64,000 nt of DNA from positions 1,628,501 through 1,692,500 of the forward strand of contig NC_010424.1 of the NCBI RefSeq assembly GCF_000018425.1, given 5' to 3'. Of the stretch, positions 7,673 to 15,271 are shown piece by piece (position 1 is the first letter of the stretch; each line of letters begins with the position of its first letter). The DNA is from Candidatus Desulforudis audaxviator MP104C (lineage in GTDB: Bacteria; Bacillota; Desulfotomaculia; Desulfotomaculales; Desulforudaceae). Position numbers and translations under genes: made by a program. The notes beneath the pieces are model-generated. The model saw only the letters and a list, made by a program, of their open reading frames with translations, made no database searches and was not told the origin of the DNA.

Positions 7673-9664
7673 CTAGAAGTCCGCGCCCACCGACCCGGCG
7701 GCGGCCGCGGGGCGTTTCGCCCGATTGAAGAGCTTGCACATCCCTACAATCAACCCCCCGATGGCAGCGAAGGCCGCCACCACCAGGGCGGTGTTGGTCG
7801 TTCCGTCCCAAGTGAAAGCCCGGCCGAGTTGCATCACGGTGCCGCCGACCACAAAGGCGATCAGCCAGGTGCTGCCCCAGATCAGCGCCCCGTCCTTCCA
7901 GCTCCGCTCCTTGAAGATGATGAACACCGAGGCGATGCAGGGCACAAACAGGGTGATGGTGATCAGGGCTACCACGGTCTGCAACGCGTTCAGTTCCATA
8001 CCCAAAAGGCCAGCCGCCCCGAAGTCGCGCCGCACAATCCCCATGATAAACGCCGTCGCCGCTTCCATGGGCAGGTTCAGCCAGCCCATGGTCACCGGGG
8101 CCAGGACGCGTTGAACTGCCGTCAGCGCCCCGGTCAGCTGCAGGGTACTGATCAGGACCGCGCCGAGGACGAATAGCGGGGTGGCCTCTTTCAGGAAGCC
8201 GAAGGTTTTGTTTACCGTTTTCTTCAGGACGTTGCCCAGCCGCGGCACCCGGAGCGGCGGCAGGTCGATCAGCAGGTGGGTCGAGGTGCCGGCGAATACG
8301 GTATTCAGCACCGTACCCACGACCACGAACACGGTCAGGATCACCAGCATGTACATCATCAGGTAGGCCGCGCCCAGTCCGGCCAGCATCCCGGCAATGA
8401 CGGCCAGCTGGGCCGAACAGGGAATGGTCAGGCCCAGCAGGAAAATGGCGATCCGCCGCTCCCGGTCCGTGTTGAGCATCCGGGTGGTGATGGTGGCCAT
8501 GGTCACGCAGCCGAAACCGAGGATGAACGGAATGACCGCCTTACCGTTCAACCCGATTCCGGTCAGAACCCGGTCCGCTAGGGTGGCGATCCGGGGCAGG
8601 TACCCGGAATCTTCAAACAGTGCCAGAAAGAAGTAGAACCCCATGATGAGCGGCAGCAGCAACCCAAGAATGTAGATGACGGTCATGGTTAGGACCCCGA
8701 ATTCCCCGATCAGGATCACGCCCAAAACCGATTCCTCGCTGATGAACCGGCCGACCAGACCGCTGACCGCCGGTTCGTACAGCCCGCCCATGAGTTCGTC
8801 CTCGGTGAACCCCACCACGGTCTGGGCAATAAAAACGCCGATCACCTGGTACATCACGAACAGGGTAAGCAGCAGGATGGGGATGCCGGTCAGGGGTCGG
8901 AGCATCCAGTGACCAAGCGTGGCGCCGAATCTGCTTTTCCGGGCCGGAACACGCACTACGGCGGCCACCAGTGCGTTTACCCGCTCGCGGCGCAGACGGT
9001 AGATCTCTTCCCGGTCCTCGCCCGGTTCCACGCCGTGGCGTTCAGCCACCGCCGGATCGCCTTCCAGGATGAGCAGGGCATCCCCCTGCTCCCCGACCCG
9101 GTTCTGCATTTCCAGCAGTCTTTCCGCCAGCCCGGGAGTGAGATTCCCACGTGCGGCCCGGGACACGGCAGCCTTCACCTCTTCGAAACCCTGCCGTTTC
9201 ACCGCCACCGTGGGTATTACCGGTACCCCCAGCATTGCGCTTAACATTTCAACGTCGGTTTCAATCCCTTGGGCGGCGGCCTCGTCGACCATATTCAACG
9301 CGACCACCACCGGCACACCGGTATCGATAATCTGCTGGGTCAGGAAAAGGTCCCGCTCAAGGTGCACGGCGTTGACCACGTTGATCACCACGTCGGCGGC
9401 CAGAATAATGTCTCGGGCGATCCGTTCCTCATCGTTGAACGAAGAGATTCCGTACACCCCCGGGGTGTCGATCAGGACGTCATCGCCGAGCCGGCTGTGA
9501 GAGATTTCAAGCGTGGTGCCCGGATAATTGGAGACGTCGACATAAAGGCCGGTCAGCGCGTTGAAAAACACCGACTTGCCTGTGTTGGGGTTGCCGGCGA
9601 GTACTACTTTCCGGACGTCCCGGGGGATCTGGATTTCCAGATCCAGGTTGTGGTGATGCTTCAT
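7673..9664 (-). CDS. feoB: Ferrous iron transporter FeoB
   Basis: Membrane Fe2+ importer of 663 residues. N-terminal G domain with G1 GNPNTGKS near residue 25, G3 DTPG and G4 NMVD, then a helical linker and a C-terminal membrane half with two Gate-type segments (LPRIATLADRVL...GLNGKAVIPFILGFGC in two parts) and a conserved Cys in GFGCVTMA. The length is a little short of the usual ~700, consistent with a compact linker. The first residues include a His-rich MKHHHN. It follows feoA after 89 bases containing a GC hairpin. Regulation by the DtxR-family protein is inferred from the operator ahead of feoA. Confidence 0.95.
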   Translation of the reverse strand: MKHHHNLDLEIQIPRDVRKVVLAGNPNTGKSVFFNALTGLYVDVSNYPGTTLEISHSRLGDDVLIDTPGVYGISSFNDEERIARDIILAADVVINVVNAVHLERDLFLTQQIIDTGVPVVVALNMVDEAAAQGIETDVEMLSAMLGVPVIPTVAVKRQGFEEVKAAVSRAARGNLTPGLAERLLEMQNRVGEQGDALLILEGDPAVAERHGVEPGEDREEIYRLRRERVNALVAAVVRVPARKSRFGATLGHWMLRPLTGIPILLLTLFVMYQVIGVFIAQTVVGFTEDELMGGLYEPAVSGLVGRFISEESVLGVILIGEFGVLTMTVIYILGLLLPLIMGFYFFLALFEDSGYLPRIATLADRVLTGIGLNGKAVIPFILGFGCVTMATITTRMLNTDRERRIAIFLLGLTIPCSAQLAVIAGMLAGLGAAYLMMYMLVILTVFVVVGTVLNTVFAGTSTHLLIDLPPLRVPRLGNVLKKTVNKTFGFLKEATPLFVLGAVLISTLQLTGALTAVQRVLAPVTMGWLNLPMEAATAFIMGIVRRDFGAAGLLGMELNALQTVVALITITLFVPCIASVFIIFKERSWKDGALIWGSTWLIAFVVGGTVMQLGRAFTWDGTTNTALVVAAFAAIGGLIVGMCKLFNRAKRPAAAAGSVGADF

Positions 9665-9713
9665 TTCTTGCCATACTACCCCTTATTTCCAGTTTTGTTG
9701 CCTTGAACACGAA

Positions 9714-9733
9714 AGCCGGGCCCTTGCCCGGCT
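9714..9733 (-). terminator. GC hairpin between feoA and feoB
   Basis: AGCCGGGC / GCCCGGCT perfect 8-bp stem with a four-base loop, followed on the minus strand by TTTCGTGTT. The weak U-tract suggests partial termination or RNA stabilisation inside the operon. Confidence 0.5.
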
Positions 9734-9753
9734 GTTCATCCACCGCGGTCCGC

Positions 9754-9978
9754 CTAGCGGTTAAGATCGACAGCTATCTGCCGGGCCAGACCCCGCCCCA
9801 GCGCAATTTCTTGCCTGTTCTTGCTGATAATGATCGGACCGGACGGCACCACTTCCTCGCAGAACACTGTTTCGCCCTCGGCGATTCCGAAGCGGATCGC
9901 TTGCGCCCTGACCAGCGCGTCGGGAATACTTATGATCGTCATGGACTGCCCTCTCTTAACCCGGTCCAGTGTCATCAT
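9754..9978 (-). CDS. feoA: FeoA, SH3-like partner of FeoB
   Basis: Small cytoplasmic protein of 74 residues with the SH3-like FeoA fold; visible features are the start MTLDRVKRGQS, the central GIAEGETV turn and the closing strand IALGRGLARQI. It is needed for full activity of FeoB in studied bacteria. Two ATG codons lie side by side at the start behind GGGGCTGATGG. First gene of the feoA-feoB-zinc ribbon operon. Confidence 0.9.
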   Translation of the reverse strand: MMTLDRVKRGQSMTIISIPDALVRAQAIRFGIAEGETVFCEEVVPSGPIIISKNRQEIALGRGLARQIAVDLNR

Positions 9979-10015
9979 CCATCAGCCCCAGCAAAATTTA
10001 AACTAAATAACACTA

Positions 10016-10033
10016 TTAGCCCTAGCTAACTAA
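10016..10033 (-). promoter_or_regulatory. DtxR/IdeR-type operator of feoA
   Basis: Minus strand reads TTAGTTAGCTAGGGCTAA, close to the classic iron box TTAGGTTAGCCTAACCTAA. It lies directly after the -10 element of the feoA promoter, where a bound repressor would block transcription. Confidence 0.6.
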
Positions 10034-10062
10034 ATTAAAATCCCCTAGGCCTGGTTTGTCAA
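10034..10062 (-). promoter_or_regulatory. Sigma-A promoter of the feo operon
   Basis: Minus-strand TTGACA, 17-bp spacer, TTTAAT. The -35 overlaps the last codons of the upstream YibE/F gene, so feo is transcribed independently of it. Confidence 0.75.
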
Positions 10063-11237
10063 GTACTTTTCGGCGAATTCTTTTGAGTATGGGGAACGCC
10101 GGAACCTACGGATTTCCGGCCCATCAACAGGGCGGCAGCCACGGCGGTCAGGGGCACACATAAGATCAGCCCGATGCTGCCGGCCAGGGCCCGCACCACC
10201 TCGGTAGCGATCATGTCGAGATTGATAATCTTCAGGAACGGTGTATCGTAGGCGAGAAACACCAGGAGCAGCGGGATGGCCGCGCCGGTGTACGCGAGAA
10301 TCAGTGTGTTGGCCATGGTCCCCATTACATCCCGGCCCACATTCATGCCGGCGGAAAACAGGCCTCGCGGCCGTATGGCCGGGTTGGCCTTCTTGACTTC
10401 TTCCATCGCGGAGGCCACAGACATCCCCACGTCCATTACCGCCCCCATGGCCCCGATGATGATCCCGGCAAATAGTATGCCCCGGAAATCGAACTGGATT
10501 TCCTGTGGGACATACAGCAACGCTATGGCCTCGTCGCTGGCAAATCCGCTCAACTGCGCCGCCGAACCGACCAGAAAGGCCATCATCCCGGCCACCATCA
10601 CCCCGCCGGTCGTGCCGATAGTCGCGGCTAGCGTCTTAACACCGAGACCCCCGACCAGGGCGAACGTCAAGGCCACCACCGCCGCTGAAACCAGCACCGC
10701 CAAAACAATGGGGTTATAGCCCTTCAACAGCAGCGGCAGCAGAACCCAACCGACAGCCAGACCGGTGATCAGCAGGGTGACGACCGCCTTCACGCCCTTT
10801 AGGCCGCCGATCACCACCAGGGCCAGGACAAAGCCGCCGATCAAGTAGACAAGATACTGATCCCGGGCATAGTCGGCCAGGTGGGCGTTGATCAACTCCC
10901 CGTTAACCACCTCGGCCGAGACCAGCACTCTGTCCCCGGGCTGCACGTGGAGATCGTAGGCAGGGTTTCCGGTGTGATTGTCCACGACTGTAACGTGCCG
11001 GCCTTTATATGGTCCGGCGGTGACTTCGACAGTGAGCAACTGCTGCTCCAGCACAAAACCGGGCGCCAATGCATTCTCGGTTTCGACTTTCTCCACGGTC
11101 AACACCCGGGCCCGGAAAAACTCCTCCCTCGCGCGTTCTCCAACGCTTGCTTCCCCGTTGGTGACCCAAAAACCCATTGCAATGAGGATAAGTGTTGCGC
11201 CCAAGACCGCCGTCATCAGTGCCGTTCTGTAAGGCAA
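10059..11237 (-). CDS. YibE/F-like polytopic membrane protein
   Basis: 392-residue membrane protein of the YibE/F family. An N-terminal helix is followed by an extracytoplasmic beta-rich part (residues ~35-130) and then seven or eight hydrophobic helices, including the conserved loop GAMGAVMDVGMSVASAM and the later NVGRDVMGTMANTLILAY. The molecular function of the family is not established. TTG start behind GGGGAGGAG. It is preceded by an unusual leader with a terminator-like hairpin and stands alone between the DUF2325 gene and feo. Confidence 0.85.
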   Translation of the reverse strand: MPYRTALMTAVLGATLILIAMGFWVTNGEASVGERAREEFFRARVLTVEKVETENALAPGFVLEQQLLTVEVTAGPYKGRHVTVVDNHTGNPAYDLHVQPGDRVLVSAEVVNGELINAHLADYARDQYLVYLIGGFVLALVVIGGLKGVKAVVTLLITGLAVGWVLLPLLLKGYNPIVLAVLVSAAVVALTFALVGGLGVKTLAATIGTTGGVMVAGMMAFLVGSAAQLSGFASDEAIALLYVPQEIQFDFRGILFAGIIIGAMGAVMDVGMSVASAMEEVKKANPAIRPRGLFSAGMNVGRDVMGTMANTLILAYTGAAIPLLLVFLAYDTPFLKIINLDMIATEVVRALAGSIGLILCVPLTAVAAALLMGRKSVGSGVPHTQKNSPKST

Positions 11238-11321
11238 AATCTGCTCCTCCCCGCCGGGTGAAATTCAGATATAATACCTGATTAAACGACATCGGCTTGT
11301 TTCCCTGCTTTTCACAACGAA

Positions 11322-11400
11322 AACGGCGCCCGTAAAGAGGCGCCCGTTTGCCGGATAGATAGCCGTAGGTGATTGGCTTTGCGACAGAGAACCGTCCCCC
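11322..11400 (-). promoter_or_regulatory. Structured leader with terminator hairpin ahead of the YibE/F gene
   Basis: On the minus strand a GGGACGGTTCTCTGTCGC stretch is followed by GCAAAGCC, a CGG/CCG-bounded stem and then an AACGG-GCGCC hairpin (11322-11348) with a short T-run. The arrangement of aptamer-like sequence followed by a hairpin suggests a regulatory leader. GCAAAGCC recalls the c-di-GMP-I riboswitch, but the rest of that consensus is not met. Confidence 0.25.
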
Positions 11401-11407
11401 TGCGCAG

Positions 11408-12472
11408 CTAAAGTCTTTCCAAGACTTCCCGCAGGGCGCCCGAGGCGCCACGGGACGGGGCGTACACGTAGGGCCGCCCCAGGCGTTCGCAGATGGCTTC
11501 CACGTCCGGCATCTTGTGCTTCATGGCCTCGGTGACGATAACCACGATGTCGGCCCGGCGCACTTTCCCCTCGAGGAGTTTGCCGACCATAAAACCGGAT
11601 TCCCAGCTGAAGGTGGCCCCCCGGCGCTCGAAAACCCGCTTAAAGGATTCCTTGTAGCTGTCGGCGCCCACCACCAACACGGTTTTGCCCAGCAGGTCCT
11701 GTGGTTCAGCCTCCTGAGAAGGGAACCCCTCTCTCTTCTTATCCCTTTTCGGCACTTTGCGCAGTTCCCGGATTTCTAGAAACGGGTCGTCCGGATCGTA
11801 TCTCCAGGCCAGCTTGGCCGAGGAAGGATCGCCAGCCAGGTAGGCCACCTCTACGAGGTCTCCTTCGTCAAGACCCAGGGACATTACGTCGCCGTCGGGG
11901 ACCGTGATGAAGGACTCTTCGTCCTCGCTGTACACGCCCCAGCAACCCCCCTTATGCTCCAGCGGCGCCACCAGGCAAACCCGCTCGGATGTATGGCCCA
12001 ACCCCCGCCTTTGCAGCACCCGGAAGAAATAGAGCGCCCCGCCGCGGTCGGTCACACCTTTTTCCTGAGCACCCACAAAGTCCCCGTGCTCCACACCCTC
12101 AGCGCGCACCGCCGCCTCGGGCATGAACACCTCCCGGCCGGTACGGTGGTCCTGGACCACTCCCCCGCGCGGCAGGCGCGAAAACTCCCCCACTACATCC
12201 CAGTTTCCGGCGGCGTACAGGGACTTCCAGTCCGGCGCCGGAACTCCTTGCCGGGCCGGGTCGGATTTATCCCCGGTCCTCCCGGTACTGTCGGCGTCGT
12301 CCAGCCTATCTTCGTTTTCCTGCAGAATCTCCTCGGCCAGCAATAGGTCGGCGGCGCGGTTCACCAGGGTCCGCTCCTCCGGTGTACCCACCTGTTCGGC
12401 CAGTTTCCGGTATAGTTCCCGGCGGGCCCGACGCAGCCGTTCGACCACCTGCCGGGATGCCTCCCGCGACAT
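11408..12472 (-). CDS. DUF2325-domain protein with basic coiled N-terminus
   Basis: 354 residues from the ATG behind GAGGAGGTGCTCT; an upstream start would add 25 unlikely residues. The N-terminal ~60 residues form a charged, probably coiled segment (QVVERLRRARRELYRKL), the middle looks like a beta-rich domain, and the C-terminal ~95 residues form a DUF2325 Rossmann-like unit (TVLVVGADSYKESFKRVFE ... ADIVVIVTEAMKHKM). DUF2325 occurs in many Firmicutes with no settled function. It is monocistronic as far as can be seen. Confidence 0.7.
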   Translation of the reverse strand: MSREASRQVVERLRRARRELYRKLAEQVGTPEERTLVNRAADLLLAEEILQENEDRLDDADSTGRTGDKSDPARQGVPAPDWKSLYAAGNWDVVGEFSRLPRGGVVQDHRTGREVFMPEAAVRAEGVEHGDFVGAQEKGVTDRGGALYFFRVLQRRGLGHTSERVCLVAPLEHKGGCWGVYSEDEESFITVPDGDVMSLGLDEGDLVEVAYLAGDPSSAKLAWRYDPDDPFLEIRELRKVPKRDKKREGFPSQEAEPQDLLGKTVLVVGADSYKESFKRVFERRGATFSWESGFMVGKLLEGKVRRADIVVIVTEAMKHKMPDVEAICERLGRPYVYAPSRGASGALREVLERL

Positions 12473-12673
12473 ATACAGAGCACCTCCTCTCAAGCATTCA
12501 ACCCCCTGATGGCGCCATCTAGGGCAATTATTCGTGATCGATGTCACTAATACCTGCCGGCACGGCTAGAAACACGAAGCTATTCAGACCATCGGCCCTT
12601 CGAACCGCATAAACCTGCTTGAATCAACAGATACTGGGATCTAAAGTGTATTATTATTTCGGGAGGTGATACT

Positions 12674-13021
12674 TTGGCTTCTGCCGTGGTGCTTGCGGTG
12701 AAATTCGTCTATACGGCCGTGATCCTATTTGGGGCACTCGGCCTCTTCGGTCATTTTTCCCCCGCGAACATCCTGATCACGTCTGCGGTGCTGGCGGTTT
12801 TACTGTACGCCATTGGCGATCTCTGGGTTTTGCCCAACTACGGCGTCTGGTCGGCAACGGTCGTTGATGTGCTCCTGGTCGGCTTGATCATCTGGGCCAC
12901 CGAACTGATTCTGATCGGTCTGGGCGTTCCCATCCTCAACCTCGCGGCGGCGCTGGGCGTGATCGCAGCCGCGGAACATCTCTTTCACCTTTATCTGTCC
13001 AAAGCCGATCTTCAGCAATAA
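12674..13021 (+). CDS. DUF2512 (YndM-like) four-helix membrane protein
   Basis: 115-residue hydrophobic protein with four evenly spaced transmembrane helices and a short polar tail, matching the DUF2512 family known from spore-forming Firmicutes. The TTG start is supported by GGGAGGTGAT eight bases upstream. The conserved GDLWVLPNYG segment lies between helices two and three. No function is known; in Bacillus the family is loosely linked to sporulation. Confidence 0.75.
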   Translation: MASAVVLAVKFVYTAVILFGALGLFGHFSPANILITSAVLAVLLYAIGDLWVLPNYGVWSATVVDVLLVGLIIWATELILIGLGVPILNLAAALGVIAAAEHLFHLYLSKADLQQ

Positions 13022-13123
13022 CGCAATTCTGAGATATTCCACGTAATTCGGATCCTATCCGCCGAAAACCCGTTAGCTAGGCCACTTTCCTTTCAAAGTA
13101 GCATTTTCTATTTATGACACTTA

Positions 13124-13453
13124 ATGGTACTATACTGGCATATATTTCCTGAAAGGGTGAGGAAAATCAAGAAGATCTTTTCTTGGAGCACCCTGGTGTT
13201 GGCCTTGGCCTTTCTCGCGGGAGGACTCGTGGAGAATCAACTTCGGTTGATCGCGTCGATGACCGGGAGCTTGGAAGGCTTATCCCAGTTCCTGACGGTC
13301 CAGGTGTCGATCCTCTGGGCCGTAGCGCTGGCCTTAGCCGGTGCCGGACTGATGGCGCTGGCGATCAGGATTTCCGGGGGACAGCGCGGCGGGGAACCGG
13401 TCCGCAACTACAACCTTAGCGCCCGGGTCCGCAAACGCGAACGGACCGGCTGA
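13124..13453 (+). CDS. Small two-helix membrane protein, unknown
   Basis: 109 residues (or 98 from the GTG at 13157) with two hydrophobic helices (TLVLALAFLAGGLV and SILWAVALALAGAGLMALA) and a basic tail. The start is uncertain: the ATG has no clear ribosome binding site and overlaps a TATACT that looks like a promoter -10, which favours the downstream GTG after GAAAGG. No family recognised. Confidence 0.55.
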   Translation: MVLYWHIFPERVRKIKKIFSWSTLVLALAFLAGGLVENQLRLIASMTGSLEGLSQFLTVQVSILWAVALALAGAGLMALAIRISGGQRGGEPVRNYNLSARVRKRERTG

Positions 13454-13469
13454 ATCACCACCCCGGAGA

Positions 13470-13700
13470 ACGTTGCCGGCACACCCCGCGCCTCCTGGTG
13501 ATCCGGGCGATCTCGGCAACCGGCTGTATTGTGCCCACCTTATTGTGGCGTGGAAACCAGGATGGTCTCCGGGGTAATGGCCTTACGGATGTCATCCGGG
13601 TCAACTCGGCCGTACCGGTCCACCGGCAGGAAAGTGCGTGGAAACCGCGGCGGGCGAGGAAATGGCAGGATTCCAGGACCGAGTGGTGTTCACCACGGAC
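13470..13700 (-). pseudogene. Cysteine desulfurase (NifS/IscS) remnant
   Basis: Minus-strand translation in shifting frames gives [17 protein letters not shown], then [20 protein letters not shown] followed by TILVS, then VGTIQPVAEIARITRRRGV. These are consecutive conserved segments of the NifS-type PLP fold between the EHHSVL and NNEVGTIQP landmarks. At least two frameshifts and one in-frame stop break it, and the lysine-containing region and both ends are missing. It lies downstream of an IscR-like regulator, the place an isc-type nifS gene would occupy, so it is read as the corpse of that gene. Confidence 0.7.
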
Positions 13701-13744
13701 CGCGGGCCGAAAACGGCCCTACTCACCGGTTGGCATAAAAAGAA

Positions 13745-13770
13745 AACCCGGCGGTTTACACCGTCGGGTT
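13745..13770 (-). terminator. Intrinsic terminator after the 102-residue orphan gene
   Basis: Ten-base-pair stem (AACCCGACGG / CCGCCGGGTT, one mismatch) with a six-base loop, followed on the minus strand by TTCTTTTT, 20 bases past the stop codon. Confidence 0.75.
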
Positions 13771-13789
13771 ATGAGCTTTTCAAAAGTGG

Positions 13790-14098
13790 TTAGTTGACCA
13801 TCTTGTTGCCGGGTGAGACCGCCCAATGGTAGATCCGCTTCTGCCGGCGTTTACGCTTCCATTGCGACCGGGTCCGAACGGCCGGGATGTCTTTGGTGGA
13901 ACTGAGTTGCAAGATCCGCCGCTTCGCGAGCAGCGGGTTGACGCCCTGGCTCTCACAAATCATTTCAAAAAGCGGCGTACGCAAGAAACCCACCGCGGAA
14001 ATGTAGGGAGAGCGGTTCCCGCCACGGGGGCCGCCCCGTATATCCCGTACCACTTCTCTTAAAATCGCAGATCCCAGTCGGACATATGCCTCCGTCAT
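13790..14098 (-). CDS. Unknown 102-residue basic protein
   Basis: Starts at an ATG behind AAGGGGAAAC, 14 bases after the stop of the Rrf2 regulator, and ends before a good terminator, so it is the second gene of that operon. The protein is rich in Arg and Lys, especially in RTRSQWKRKRRQKR near the C-terminus, and has no membrane segment or Cys motif. No family recognised. The position, between an IscR-like regulator and a dead cysteine desulfurase, invites a link to iron-sulfur metabolism, but nothing in the sequence proves one. Confidence 0.55.
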   Translation of the reverse strand: MTEAYVRLGSAILREVVRDIRGGPRGGNRSPYISAVGFLRTPLFEMICESQGVNPLLAKRRILQLSSTKDIPAVRTRSQWKRKRRQKRIYHWAVSPGNKMVN

Positions 14099-14112
14099 GT
14101 TTCCCCTTCTTT

Positions 14113-14568
14113 CTAGCAACCCACCCGCCGGTATCCCGGTCGGCAATGGCTGTTTGACGTTTCCGCCTGCTCTTGCATCAAATCGGCCAGAGTTGTGGAA
14201 CCAACCACTTTCGAGACGGCATCAGAAAGCCGGCACCAGAAGTCGCGCATGCCACACGCGCCCGCCCGGGAACAGGACCCCGGATCACCAACACAGTCCA
14301 CCACTTCGCTTTCCCAACCCAGAGTGGTCATAACCTCGATCATACTGATTTCCGCCGGGTCGCGGGCCAGGACAAAACCCCCACGCGCACCCCGGATGCT
14401 GCGTACCAGACCAGCCGCCTTCAAGAGCAGGATCAACTGTTCAAGATAGGGTTGGGATACCTTCTGCCTGCGGGCGATGTCCCTCAAGCATACCGGACCG
14501 TTGCCGTGATGCTCCGCAATGTCCACCAGTGCCCGGGTGCCGTAACGCACGCGCGTCGACACTCTCAT
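14113..14568 (-). CDS. Rrf2/IscR-family transcriptional regulator
   Basis: 151 residues from the ATG behind GGAGACG. Winged-helix N-terminus (RVRYGTRALVDIAEH, VSQPYLEQLILLLKAAGLV, SIRGARGGFVLAR) is typical of Rrf2. A Cys-x6-Cys-x5-Cys cluster in CVGDPGSCSRAGAC resembles the three [2Fe-2S] ligands of IscR, so it probably senses Fe-S status. It has its own consensus promoter with AT-rich sequence just downstream that could hold an autoregulatory site. The expected isc genes are absent except for a decayed nifS nearby. Confidence 0.85.
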   Translation of the reverse strand: MRVSTRVRYGTRALVDIAEHHGNGPVCLRDIARRQKVSQPYLEQLILLLKAAGLVRSIRGARGGFVLARDPAEISMIEVMTTLGWESEVVDCVGDPGSCSRAGACGMRDFWCRLSDAVSKVVGSTTLADLMQEQAETSNSHCRPGYRRVGC

Positions 14569-14646
14569 CTCGTACTGCGTCTCCTTCCGGCTTACCGTCA
14601 AGGCCCGATCACATAATAAAGCACAAATACTATTATTTTAGTCAAG

Positions 14647-14675
14647 ATTATAACACACCTGTTAGTGAGCGTCAA
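14647..14675 (-). promoter_or_regulatory. Sigma-A promoter of the Rrf2 gene
   Basis: Minus-strand TTGACG, 17-bp spacer, TATAAT, about 80 bases ahead of the start codon; an AT-rich TTGACTAAAATAATAG segment follows and may be the operator. Confidence 0.75.
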
Positions 14676-14712
14676 TCGATAAAAACACGCGGGAAACGGT
14701 CATATTCGGCGC

Positions 14713-14907
14713 TTATCTCTTATTCATGCGGTCCAGGAGTCTGCGGAGAACAAACGTCAGTATCAGGCTGCCGATACCGACTACCAGGAACACCAGGGCG
14801 ATTAGCTCCAGGGTCCGGTTTCCGTCCGCCCAGTTGTAGAAAACCACCGCCGCTGCAATGAATAGAATGGCGGAAACCATTCGGAGGATAAGATGCCCTT
14901 GCGACAT
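14713..14907 (-). CDS. Small two-helix membrane protein, unknown
   Basis: 64 residues with two hydrophobic helices (VSAILFIAAAVVFY and LIALVFLVVGIGSLILTFVL) and a basic C-terminus RRLLDRMNKR. The ATG has a strong GGGGGAGG site eight bases upstream. No family recognised; similar short membrane proteins are common in Firmicutes. Confidence 0.65.
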   Translation of the reverse strand: MSQGHLILRMVSAILFIAAAVVFYNWADGNRTLELIALVFLVVGIGSLILTFVLRRLLDRMNKR

Positions 14908-15010
14908 TGCCAGACCTCCCCCGGGCTAAAACCGGATTGCCGGACTGATCTTACATGCATGCTGCTATAGTGTCTATTGGCTATGATCCGCCGGTAATCC
15001 TTTTTCCCCC

Positions 15011-15187
15011 GCCCGTTTTTCTCTCCCCGACGGCAGGGAATCCGCCGTAAGCAAAGCCGGGGGCTGCTAGCCGGAAGCACCCACCGCCGCGCGACCGGCC
15101 GGACCTATGCGGCGCACACGCAGCTTGTGGGACAGGAGCACCCGCAGCAAAACGCCGATACCACGTTATGGAGAGGACAATACGGGC
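15011..15187. ncRNA. Rod-shaped structured RNA candidate, possibly 6S-like
   Basis: The 177-base segment folds back on itself: GCCCGT pairs with ACGGGC at the far ends, CTCTCC with GGAGAG inside them, then GCTGC with GCAGC, and CGCCGC with GCGGCG around a short apical part. The unpaired middle portions and the total length recall the closing stem, central bubble and apical hairpin of 6S RNA. The fold is symmetric, so the transcribed strand cannot be told; an extended -10 (TGCTATAGT) at about 14963 favours plus. No coding frame explains the segment. Confidence 0.3.
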
Positions 15188-15271
15188 GTGCGGGAATACT
15201 TTTCGGCGCGGCGCATTCATGTTAAATTCATTGGTAAGCGCATCTATTCCCACCCGGAGGGGGTAACCGCC

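Noticed and set aside
7670-10029. Long plus-strand frames opposite feoB and feoA
   Set aside because: Antisense shadows of well-supported genes; high GC creates many such frames.
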